A stretch of DNA of 10,275 nt from CAZITB01 sp964542055 (GTDB lineage Bacteria; Planctomycetota; Phycisphaerae; Sedimentisphaerales; CAMDDF01), in the NCBI GenBank assembly GCA_964542055.1, contig CAZITB010000101.1, positions 1-10,275 of the forward strand, written 5' to 3'. Under the pieces are notes generated by a model. The model worked only from the letters and a program-made list of their open reading frames with translations, did no database searches and was not told the origin of the DNA. Of the stretch, positions 1 to 7,112 are shown in pieces; positions within the stretch are counted from its first letter, which is position 1, and the number at the start of each line of letters is the position of its first letter. A program made the translations under genes and the position numbers.

Positions 1-1
1 T

Positions 2-43
2 TTTCATGAGCACTTAAAACAAAACTATTGCAAAAAAAATTAA
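2..43 (+). CDS. possible 3' end of an upstream gene (partial)
   Basis: The frame beginning at base 2 stays open for 13 codons (FHEHLKQNYCKKN) and stops with TAA at 41-43, three bases before the next start codon. That close spacing matches the rest of the cluster, so this may be the C-terminal tail of the preceding gene. The other two forward frames stop at base 9 and base 17, and either could equally be the true end. Nothing can be said about function. Confidence 0.25.
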   Translation, partial: FHEHLKQNYCKKN

Positions 44-46
44 AAA

Positions 47-1333
47 ATGTTTTTTCTGCAAACAGATATGAACATCGCTCCGAACACAAAACCTTCCCGT
101 TTCGATATGCTGCAGGTTTCTCTGCTGTATTATATCATTTTTGCTTTTATGGGCATTTTTCTCCGTATCCATTTAGGCCTGTATGTGTATGATCTGATAG
201 TAATTGCGGTCATCTTTATTGTTTTACTCAAAAAACCTGCAATCGATCAAAAAGTAGGTGAATATCTTTTCGTTATTTGGACAATACTCTTATTCCCCGC
301 CGTAATTTCAATCGCCTACCAAATTTTCATAGATATGCAATTAACTGCCATGACCTTTTACATAGTTCATAACCTTTTCATTTTAAGTTGTTATATTACT
401 TTTGTAAGCTTAACAATCAAATATGTGAATCTCAATTACAACATCATCGTCTTACTTATTGCAATACCCATATTTTCTTCGATAGCAATGTATTTCTCTC
501 CCCCAATTTGTCGCTTGTTAGATTCAATATATGCCGTCGACCATTATCCGGGCAGATTTGGTGGAATCTTCGGCAGAGATGTAAATCAGCTCGGTTACCA
601 TTCAACTCTGCTTATTATCTTTGCAAGCTATTTAAAAGTTAAAAAGAGAATAAATCTAGTATTCTATCCTGTCGTCTTGCTCTCACTTTTTACAATAGGA
701 ATAAGCGGAATGAGAACTGGCATCCTTTTGATAGTTTTTTTCTTTCCGCTTCTGAGTATCTTTTCAAATTTCAAAATCATCAAATTCAGGGACATTATTT
801 TATTTACTCTTATAACTGCCTCTATGTCGTTTTTCTTCAATGAAACTATTCTCGAACAATTTCAATTTTTCAAAGAACGCTTTTCCTTACATCTGATTTA
901 CAATCAGATCACCAACACACATCAACAGCACATTGGCGGTATGTACGAAAAAGTATTTACGCAAATGTACCATAATGATGAACCTTTATCAGTTTTGCTT
1001 TCATTTAAGCCTGAATGGAAGTTTCCCGATTCCTTTATAATTTTTGTATTTGCAAACGGTGGCCTTTTGGGATTTTTTTCATTTATCACTTTTGCTTTAT
1101 TTAATGCCGCTTTAATTACCGGATCTAGACTAAATGATAAGGCATTTCTGTTTTTCATTCTTTTGTTCAATATTCTGATATGCATAAAGGGGAACTTCAT
1201 GTTTAATAATGTTGGTATGTTTATATTCGTTTTAACCGTGATTACGACCTTACATGAGTCAAGTGTCCAGTTGGCACAGCCTGAATTTGTAAGCCCGGCT
1301 GTTTGTTTACCAGAATTTTCTAAGACTGTATGA
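47..1333 (+). CDS. wzy: Wzy-like O-antigen polymerase / O-antigen ligase family membrane protein
   Basis: This is a 428-residue, very hydrophobic protein with about ten predicted membrane segments by eye, beginning near residue 21. Family-typical features are a GRFGGIFGRDVNQLG segment (about 169-183) and SGMRTG at 220-225, which resembles the SRTG-type motif of O-antigen ligase/Wzy_C proteins. A long, probably periplasmic loop (about 257-327) is followed by a PDS...ANGGLLG segment (327-341), as seen in polymerases. Proteins of this type join lipid-linked repeat units in the periplasm (Wzy), or transfer glycan to lipid A core (WaaL). Direct adjacency to the flippase favours Wzy, but sequence alone does not separate the two. 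The start is uncertain: ATG at 47 and in-frame ATG at 68 are both possible, and neither has a Shine-Dalgarno sequence. The 3' end overlaps the flippase start by four bases (ATGA), suggesting translational coupling. Family call is firm; the polymerase role is inferred. Confidence 0.8.
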   Translation: MFFLQTDMNIAPNTKPSRFDMLQVSLLYYIIFAFMGIFLRIHLGLYVYDLIVIAVIFIVLLKKPAIDQKVGEYLFVIWTILLFPAVISIAYQIFIDMQLTAMTFYIVHNLFILSCYITFVSLTIKYVNLNYNIIVLLIAIPIFSSIAMYFSPPICRLLDSIYAVDHYPGRFGGIFGRDVNQLGYHSTLLIIFASYLKVKKRINLVFYPVVLLSLFTIGISGMRTGILLIVFFFPLLSIFSNFKIIKFRDIILFTLITASMSFFFNETILEQFQFFKERFSLHLIYNQITNTHQQHIGGMYEKVFTQMYHNDEPLSVLLSFKPEWKFPDSFIIFVFANGGLLGFFSFITFALFNAALITGSRLNDKAFLFFILLFNILICIKGNFMFNNVGMFIFVLTVITTLHESSVQLAQPEFVSPAVCLPEFSKTV

Positions 1334-2790
1334 TCATGAAATCTAGACTTATTTTCAAAGCTTTATCTGCTTGTATCAATTTTCTGATTATGTTTGGCAT
1401 AGCTATCATAGTCCCAAGAGTACTCGGCCCTATTGAATACGGAAAAATAGGCTACATCAATGCCTCTATGAGATTTGTACTGCAATTCAGTTCTATGACA
1501 TCAATAACTTCCTACATCTATTTTATATCTAATAAAAAATATCCTATCCCTCAAGTCAACACTGTATATCTTTCCTTTTTTTCAATCATTGTCATTATCA
1601 CAACTTTGCTGGTATCATTGAGTATTTACAGCACAACACTTAAATCAATCTTTTGGGCAAATATCAGCAACACATCTTATATATACCTTGGACTTATACT
1701 TTCGATTTTTCTTTTCCTCCAGCAATGCTTAATGGCTTTTGCTGATTGCGGGAAACATACCATAACCTCTGAAATCCTTAAACTCACTTTTACGGTACTA
1801 TTCCTGGCTCTTCTAATTATCGCAGGAGTTTACCAATGGTTGAACATCAAATGGTATTACACATTGTTTATCATTTCCTTGATTGCGTATTTTATAGTGT
1901 TCCTATATAAACTGCCCTTTAGCTTCTCCGGTATTTCTTTCAATAAGCTCAAATCAATCGTCTTGGACATGTTCAAATATCTAAAGCCTTTAATTACGTT
2001 TTCATTAATTGCAACATTCTATTCCTTCGCCGGCAGATTTGTACTCCAAAAAACAGCAGGTCTGGAGCAGCAGGGTTTTTACACATTTGCATTTTCCGTA
2101 GCTATGGTGTTCGTAACTATCCTGACATCAATTATGACAATTTACATGAGCAAAATTACAGAATTGTTCAGCGAAAATAAAATCGACCAGGCTAGACAAC
2201 TTTTTCTGAGCATAGTTTATAAAATTTACCCCCTCCATGCTTTTATTGCTCTATTTTGCATAGTTTTTGCAAACCAGATCATTTCATTCCTGATGGGCCC
2301 GGAGTACATAGGAGCAGCCAAGGCATTACAATGGCTTTCACTGTTTTCATTGCTTCACACTTTTGGTCTGCTCAGCGGCAATCTTTTTTTCGGCAGTAAT
2401 CGAACTAAAACTTATGCCAAAATCAATTCAGCTTTTATGTGCCTGGGGCTGCTCCTTATCGCATCATTCTTACTGGCCGAAAATCTAATATTGGATGCAG
2501 CAACCCTGTCAGCGATTATGGCAATTATCTACGGGCTTAGGGTTTTGCTCCAGATGCACTTAAATATTAGATTTCTAGTTATCGATCTTCAGCCTTTTTT
2601 GCTAAAGCTTTTATCACTAACAATTTTTATTCTCTCACCCGTTATAATCATATCTTTCATAAGCTCTAACCTTATAATCAGCGCTTCTCTAACTGTTATA
2701 ACCTTGCTAACTCTTAATTTTATTTTCAAAGATTATCTTGACTTGATAAATATAATCATTAAACCTGCAAAAAGTTATTTAAAATTATAA
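1330..2790 (+). CDS. wzx: Wzx-type polysaccharide flippase (MOP superfamily)
   Basis: This 486-residue protein is hydrophobic throughout, with about 12-14 membrane segments by eye, matching the usual size and topology of Wzx/RfbX flippases. The N-terminal signature VPRVLGPIEYGKIGY (28-42) is the typical 'R.lGp..yG.....' motif of the polysaccharide synthesis/export family. A basic segment GRFVLQKTAG followed by a conserved aromatic-glycine region (about 235-251) is also family-like. It would move undecaprenyl-linked repeat units from the cytoplasmic to the periplasmic leaflet for the polymerase encoded just upstream. The ATG at 1330 overlaps the upstream stop as ATGA. A second in-frame ATG at 1336 (MKSRLIF) is an alternative start that would also remain coupled. 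No Shine-Dalgarno sequence is evident. Substrate specificity cannot be read from sequence. Confidence 0.9.
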   Translation: MIMKSRLIFKALSACINFLIMFGIAIIVPRVLGPIEYGKIGYINASMRFVLQFSSMTSITSYIYFISNKKYPIPQVNTVYLSFFSIIVIITTLLVSLSIYSTTLKSIFWANISNTSYIYLGLILSIFLFLQQCLMAFADCGKHTITSEILKLTFTVLFLALLIIAGVYQWLNIKWYYTLFIISLIAYFIVFLYKLPFSFSGISFNKLKSIVLDMFKYLKPLITFSLIATFYSFAGRFVLQKTAGLEQQGFYTFAFSVAMVFVTILTSIMTIYMSKITELFSENKIDQARQLFLSIVYKIYPLHAFIALFCIVFANQIISFLMGPEYIGAAKALQWLSLFSLLHTFGLLSGNLFFGSNRTKTYAKINSAFMCLGLLLIASFLLAENLILDAATLSAIMAIIYGLRVLLQMHLNIRFLVIDLQPFLLKLLSLTIFILSPVIIISFISSNLIISASLTVITLLTLNFIFKDYLDLINIIIKPAKSYLKL

Positions 2791-2820
2791 ACTTATTTAT
2801 TCACTAAAACAGAATTTTAA

Positions 2821-2825
2821 AAGGA
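2821..2825 (+). promoter_or_regulatory. Shine-Dalgarno sequence of the radical SAM gene
   Basis: AAGGA lies eight bases before the ATG at 2834. It supports that start and is the only strong ribosome binding site I can see in the window. It sits in the largest gap between complete genes (2791-2833). I see no convincing -10/-35 pair or terminator hairpin in that gap. Confidence 0.7.
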
Positions 2826-2833
2826 CACGTTAA

Positions 2834-4261
2834 ATGGTATGCAGCCCTAAAAAAATTGTATTGATAAACCCTTCACTGTCACAAAACACCAAAGCAAAAA
2901 GTCGAGTCTTCCCAATCACAGGACTGATGCAGATAGGAACTGTTTTGAAAAACGCAGGATGGAATGTGCTGCTCCTGGATGGAGACAATTTCACAATTGA
3001 AGAATTTAAAAATCAGCTCGAAAAGAATATTGACCATAATGTTCTTTTTGTCGGATTATCTGTAATGACATGCCAAGTCCCTTGGTCATATGAAATATGT
3101 AAATATATCAAAAATATTTACCCTGACATACCAATTATCTGGGGTGGGGTACACGCCACCCTCTTCCCCCAACAAACAGTAGAGGACCCTAATGTTGATA
3201 TAGTTGTAATAAATGAGTCAATCACATCTACCATATTACCTCTCACTGAAGCTCTGGATCAGGAAAAAGCACTCGATGATGTCCCATCATTATGCTTTAA
3301 GAAAAATGGAGAAATAATCAAAACAGAACTGGGCCAGCTCGATGATATTCAGGATATTCCCTTCATTGATTTCAATCTGATTGATCATCATAAATATGCC
3401 CGAGATTATTTTCTTTGGGACTACTATCCCGATTATATCCCAAAAGTCAAAAAAAGTATGACATATCCGATCGTAACAGGCCTTGGATGCGCCTACCGTT
3501 GCAAATTCTGTATTAACCCAATCTTAAAAAGAAAATACCGTAGGCGGCCAGCTGAACAAATAGTTGATCGAATCGAATTTCTGCAAAAAGAATATGGTGC
3601 TAATTTCTTCCAGTTTTTAGACGAAGATTTTCTTATAAGTAAAAAAAGAACGTTAGAATTTCTTGACCTTGTAGAAAAAAGAAACTTAAAATTTTATTAC
3701 CGTGCCTGGTTCCGCGTTGACCAGTTCAGAGACACTTATGTGGACCTTAAGTTAGCAAAAAGACTTGAGAAAAGCGGATTACTCGTCGGAGTCATGGGAG
3801 CTGAATCAGGTTCTTCTGATGTACTCAATCTCCTGAATAAAGACATTAATCCTGGCCAGATTATACGAGCTGCCGAGACTCTCAAGCAGACTAATATTAT
3901 CCCGCGATTTTCCTTCATGGTTGGAATACCGGGAGAAACAAAAAAAGACTTACTCCTAACGAAATCTATAACTGAAAAATTACGTGCAATGAATCCCAGA
4001 GCTGATGTACCTGTAATAAATTTCAGGCCGTATCCCGGAAGTGAAATTTATAACAATCTCTATGAAAACAAAATGGTAAAAGAACCTCAAAGTCTGCAGG
4101 AGTGGAGCGAAATGGATTACGAAAAAGGTCACGGATGGCTTTCAGTAAAAGATAGTCCATGGGTAACTGAAAAGAAACTATGCATCAAAATGGATACGCA
4201 TATGCCCAGATACCTTTTTATGAAAAAAATCCTTCGAAAAATCGGACTCTATAGTGGTTAA
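2834..4261 (+). CDS. B12-binding domain radical SAM enzyme
   Basis: This 475-residue protein has two domains. Residues 8-150 resemble a cobalamin-binding Rossmann domain: an INPS start, PITGLMQIGTVLKNAGW, VLLLDGD, VGLSVMT, and GGVHATLFP at 104-112. The middle holds a radical SAM core with the CxxxCxxC cluster motif as C219, C223 and C226, followed by a DEDF strand and G322-A-E-S-G326. The layout matches the BchE/HpnJ/HpnR-like B12 radical SAM superfamily. Members reduce SAM to a 5'-deoxyadenosyl radical; many methylate unreactive carbons and others rearrange or cyclise. I see no classic DxHxxG cobalamin-ligand motif, which is common in this class. The substrate is unknown. Its position between flippase and pyruvyl transferase genes suggests a sugar, a lipid carrier or a glycan substituent. 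The start is set by AAGGA eight bases upstream. Domain call is strong; the reaction is not known. Confidence 0.9.
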   Translation: MVCSPKKIVLINPSLSQNTKAKSRVFPITGLMQIGTVLKNAGWNVLLLDGDNFTIEEFKNQLEKNIDHNVLFVGLSVMTCQVPWSYEICKYIKNIYPDIPIIWGGVHATLFPQQTVEDPNVDIVVINESITSTILPLTEALDQEKALDDVPSLCFKKNGEIIKTELGQLDDIQDIPFIDFNLIDHHKYARDYFLWDYYPDYIPKVKKSMTYPIVTGLGCAYRCKFCINPILKRKYRRRPAEQIVDRIEFLQKEYGANFFQFLDEDFLISKKRTLEFLDLVEKRNLKFYYRAWFRVDQFRDTYVDLKLAKRLEKSGLLVGVMGAESGSSDVLNLLNKDINPGQIIRAAETLKQTNIIPRFSFMVGIPGETKKDLLLTKSITEKLRAMNPRADVPVINFRPYPGSEIYNNLYENKMVKEPQSLQEWSEMDYEKGHGWLSVKDSPWVTEKKLCIKMDTHMPRYLFMKKILRKIGLYSG

Positions 4262-4291
4262 CTTATTGACTTCTCTTTAAATGAAAATACC

Positions 4292-5455
4292 ATGCTAAGT
4301 CGATACAAAAATTTATTACATAAAAACTGGTTCACTAAAAGCAATCCAAATGTGCTGGTTATGAATTTTCCTACGGAAATCAAACATAACTGGGGATGCA
4401 AAGCTTCTGTGATAGGCCTTGAAAATGTCCTGAGAAAAAATTATCCCTCAGCAAAATTTAAATATTACAAAACTTATTTCGCACAACCGAAAATTCCCGT
4501 ACCTCGTGACCCAAATAAATTTTCAGATTATATAGACAAACTTACTTCGAGCCGCTGGAAAGAATTTGCTTATTTAGATTGGGCAGATATCGTCATTTTT
4601 GATGGCGAAGGAACTATTCACGACCATGATAATCATCAAGTAAACTCGTTCATTTATCATAAATTGCTTACTGTCTATGCCGCCAAAGTTAAATATGGCA
4701 AAAAAACAGCAATCGTAAATCATACAATTGACTTCAACACAGATGAATTTAAGAAGATTATCGAAATTGTTTATCCAACCTGTGACTATCTTTCCGTTAG
4801 AGAACCTCAATCTCAAAGGTTGCTTTCAGAAATGCAAATTGATTCTACTTTAACAGCGGACACTGCTTTTCTTTACACAAATGACTTGGCAAGAAACAGC
4901 AGCTTTGCAATCAGCAGATTTAAAACAAAGAAAATACCTGAATTACCTGATAACTATTACGTCTTCTTTATCGCCCAATTGATAGATATCAATCCTTCAT
5001 ACTTCGTGAGTCTGTGTAACGAAATTTACAAGAAGTTCAACATAGTTCCAGTCTTTTTTGTGATGTCTAAAAGAGAAAAATTGATTATTGAATCGATTAT
5101 GAAAAATGAATTACCGTGCATTATGATTGATTCATTTGTAGAACCTGATTCTATTATAAAAACTCTGCAAAACGCGGACTTTTGCTTAAGCGGCCGATTT
5201 CATGCTGCCATATTCAGCGCTTTGGCAAATACACCCTTTATAGGTTTTCGCTCAAATACTTTCAAAATTTCCGGACTGATTGAGTCTCTGAACTACCCGA
5301 TCCCGGAAATGATTTTCGCACAAACCCCAATTGACCAGACAATAGAAGCTTTATCATTCATCAAACAAAATAAAACTCAAATATGTGAAGAATTGAAACA
5401 AAACGTACTACAGCAGAAAACCCTGGCAAGCTCTACTAACGTAAAAAAAATCTAA
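4292..5455 (+). CDS. polysaccharide pyruvyl transferase family protein
   Basis: This 387-residue soluble protein has the sequence marks of the CsaB/WcaK/AmsJ family. There is an N-terminal NWG at 33-35, a glycine-rich DGEGTIHD at 104-111 (family 'GGG' loop region), SVREPQS with R170, TADTAF around D190, and near the C-terminus SGRFHAAIFSALANTPFIGF with R302 and H304. The R-x-H pair corresponds to the conserved basic motif of the family. Members transfer pyruvate from phosphoenolpyruvate onto sugars to form ketals, adding negative charge. Some family members in polysaccharide loci have uncertain or different donors, so the exact reaction is inferred. The ATG at 4292 has no clear Shine-Dalgarno sequence. 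The 30-base gap before it contains an out-of-frame ATG at 4281 that stops after five codons. The stop codon lies one base before the next gene's start. Confidence 0.8.
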   Translation: MLSRYKNLLHKNWFTKSNPNVLVMNFPTEIKHNWGCKASVIGLENVLRKNYPSAKFKYYKTYFAQPKIPVPRDPNKFSDYIDKLTSSRWKEFAYLDWADIVIFDGEGTIHDHDNHQVNSFIYHKLLTVYAAKVKYGKKTAIVNHTIDFNTDEFKKIIEIVYPTCDYLSVREPQSQRLLSEMQIDSTLTADTAFLYTNDLARNSSFAISRFKTKKIPELPDNYYVFFIAQLIDINPSYFVSLCNEIYKKFNIVPVFFVMSKREKLIIESIMKNELPCIMIDSFVEPDSIIKTLQNADFCLSGRFHAAIFSALANTPFIGFRSNTFKISGLIESLNYPIPEMIFAQTPIDQTIEALSFIKQNKTQICEELKQNVLQQKTLASSTNVKKI

Positions 5456-5456
5456 A

Positions 5457-7088
5457 ATGCTAACCATCAGATACCACAACCATCCTCTAAAAATAAAATC
5501 AGAAAAGAACTGGCTAAAGTTCAATATAAACCAGGACATTGATTTGGATTCCGCCAGAAATGCTTTTAATGAAGCAATAGCCCTATTGATGCCAAAATTA
5601 GGTGTAGAAAATTATTCTATGCTGCGAATATGTGAACGAAATATTTTCATGAATGATTTTTTTATGGACTTCTGTTACATCCAACTGATTACAAAATTAA
5701 GTTTCCGGCATCCCAAGCTTATCATTTATAGTAATAATATCGCACTCTATGAGTATTTTAAAAATTCAAAAAGTGTAAATATCTCTTTAGGCTCTAAACT
5801 GATTTTCAAAAAGAAGTCAATCACTTCAAGTTTTGCAAAATACTTTCGCTTTGCGTACTTTTTACTTAAAAGTCTTAACTTCCATCGAAATGTTTCAAAA
5901 AACAATTCTCCTCACTATGACCTCAGCAACACAACTATTATTCAAACATGGGTATCGGATAAAAACTTTGCAGATACTGAGTTCCAGGATTCTTATTACA
6001 AAGAGTTGAGACTCTACTTGAAGGAACAGAATCGTAAATGCCTCACTTGGCCAGTATTTTACACTGTTGAACAAACTAAAAAAGCACTGCGGTTCATTAG
6101 TAATAATAGTGATCAGTTTTTGATGCCCGAAAATTTCTTAGATTATAAAGATTATAATATTCTACTCAGCCATTTTTGCAAATTAAAAAAGATAAAAATT
6201 AATGACTTTAAAATAATTAATTTTAATCTGACTCGTGTTTTTAATTACCACCTGAAAAAAGAGATACCTACTTACGCTTCTATCGTGTATCGATTCATTG
6301 AAAAATTAGCTGAGAAAAACTTTAAAGACGTTAAAGTAATAATAAATCACGAAAATATGATCGTTGAAAAGATGCTGCTGCTGGCTCGGGAAAAATTTTT
6401 CCCGCAAATGTCAGTCTTGGGCTATTTTCATACAACAAAGCCCAAAAACCAGCTTTGCCTGGAATATGCCGGCAAAAATGTATGCGATACCCTACCCAAA
6501 CCAGACAAGATCATATTCAACTCTTCAAAATATTGCAGCTATTACTCAAAAAAATATCCCCAGCTAAACTGCAAAAACGGCTATGCATTTAAACAAGCTT
6601 ATATCAACCATATCCCCATAGAACCGGGCAGTGATTCTAAAATCCTTGTATGCCTTTCCGGTAATATGAATGACTCAATCCTTGTTTTAGAATTATTAAA
6701 TAAAATTAAAAATAAAACCGCGGATTTAGAGTTTATATTCAAATTTCATCCCATGAACTTTTTTGAACTCAATAATATTTGTAAACTGACCAAATATAAA
6801 GTTTCAAATCTTTCTCTGCCGGAACTCTACGGAAAAGTAAAAAAAGTGATTTCGCCTTACTCCGCATGTCTTCTGGAAGCAGCTCTTGTAGGCAAAGACG
6901 TGGGGTTTATTTATAACCCTGAAAAATTACTACTGAACCCTTTTGACGACACCGGCATAATAAATTATAAGTTAATAGCTGACGAAAGCACTCTCATAAA
7001 CTTCCTCAAACGTCCTTCTCATACTTCTCCCAAGTTCGACTTTTTCAATACAGATAAAACCCTTCTATCAGCTTTTATGGATAATTAA
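5457..7088 (+). CDS. putative surface-carbohydrate protein with GT-B-like C-terminus, unassigned family
   Basis: I do not recognise a named family for this 543-residue protein. The N-terminal 150 residues are mixed alpha/beta and basic, and no signal peptide is apparent. The C-terminal half looks like the nucleotide-binding lobe of a GT-B glycosyltransferase. ILVCLSGN (about 397-404) could open a Rossmann-like domain. It is followed by FKFHPMNF with H431-P432, and then by a 'SPYSACLLEAALVGK' segment where E474 would be the nucleotide-sugar-binding acidic residue. This H-P ... S ... E-A pattern recalls CDP-glycerol glycerophosphotransferases and Leptospira-type surface-carbohydrate synthesis proteins of similar size. 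A glycosyl- or polyol-phosphate transferase role is therefore a reasonable guess only. The ATG starts one base after the upstream stop, without a Shine-Dalgarno sequence, so translation is probably coupled. An 18-base perfect palindrome lies inside the gene at 6387-6404. Confidence 0.55.
   Translation: MLTIRYHNHPLKIKSEKNWLKFNINQDIDLDSARNAFNEAIALLMPKLGVENYSMLRICERNIFMNDFFMDFCYIQLITKLSFRHPKLIIYSNNIALYEYFKNSKSVNISLGSKLIFKKKSITSSFAKYFRFAYFLLKSLNFHRNVSKNNSPHYDLSNTTIIQTWVSDKNFADTEFQDSYYKELRLYLKEQNRKCLTWPVFYTVEQTKKALRFISNNSDQFLMPENFLDYKDYNILLSHFCKLKKIKINDFKIINFNLTRVFNYHLKKEIPTYASIVYRFIEKLAEKNFKDVKVIINHENMIVEKMLLLAREKFFPQMSVLGYFHTTKPKNQLCLEYAGKNVCDTLPKPDKIIFNSSKYCSYYSKKYPQLNCKNGYAFKQAYINHIPIEPGSDSKILVCLSGNMNDSILVLELLNKIKNKTADLEFIFKFHPMNFFELNNICKLTKYKVSNLSLPELYGKVKKVISPYSACLLEAALVGKDVGFIYNPEKLLLNPFDDTGIINYKLIADESTLINFLKRPSHTSPKFDFFNTDKTLLSAFMDN
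6387..6404. repeat. perfect 18-base palindrome inside the GT-B-like gene
   Basis: The sequence CGGGAAAAATTTTTCCCG is identical to its reverse complement, with an A5T5 core flanked by CGGG/CCCG. Pairing does not extend beyond it (T at 6386, C at 6405). It falls in frame as codons Arg-Glu-Lys-Phe-Phe-Pro, which also look like ordinary protein sequence. The symmetry may therefore be chance, or it may be a site for a dimeric DNA-binding protein. As RNA it could form a strong hairpin only by opening a few central pairs as a loop. Confidence 0.6.
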
Positions 7089-7112
7089 TTCAATTTTAAA
7101 TTTTGGTATCTA

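Noticed and set aside
388..642. 84-codon + strand frame inside the polymerase gene
   Set aside because: It overlaps a clear membrane-protein gene in another frame, has no family features and no ribosome binding site.
891..909. Inverted repeat ATCTGAT-(5 bases)-ATCAGAT as a possible hairpin
   Set aside because: Short AT-rich arms inside a coding region with no T-run after it, so neither a terminator nor a convincing regulatory element.
922..1200. 92-codon - strand frame opposite the polymerase gene
   Set aside because: Antisense shadow of the membrane-protein gene, with no recognisable motif.
2791..2833. Possible internal promoter or terminator between the flippase and radical SAM genes
   Set aside because: The 43 bases are AT-rich and resemble promoter DNA only loosely; I found no properly spaced -35/-10 pair and no stem-loop.
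3140..3152. G-rich stretch GGGGTGGGG as a possible quadruplex part
   Set aside because: Only two G-runs, explained by the conserved Trp-Gly-Gly-Val codons of the B12-binding domain.
4281..4298. Five-codon mini-frame (ATG at 4281) overlapping the pyruvyl transferase start
   Set aside because: It could be a leader peptide, but it is too short to judge, lacks a ribosome binding site and such frames are frequent by chance.
6364..6567. 67-codon + strand frame inside the 543-residue gene
   Set aside because: Frame-shifted shadow of the long gene, with unnatural composition and no ribosome binding site.
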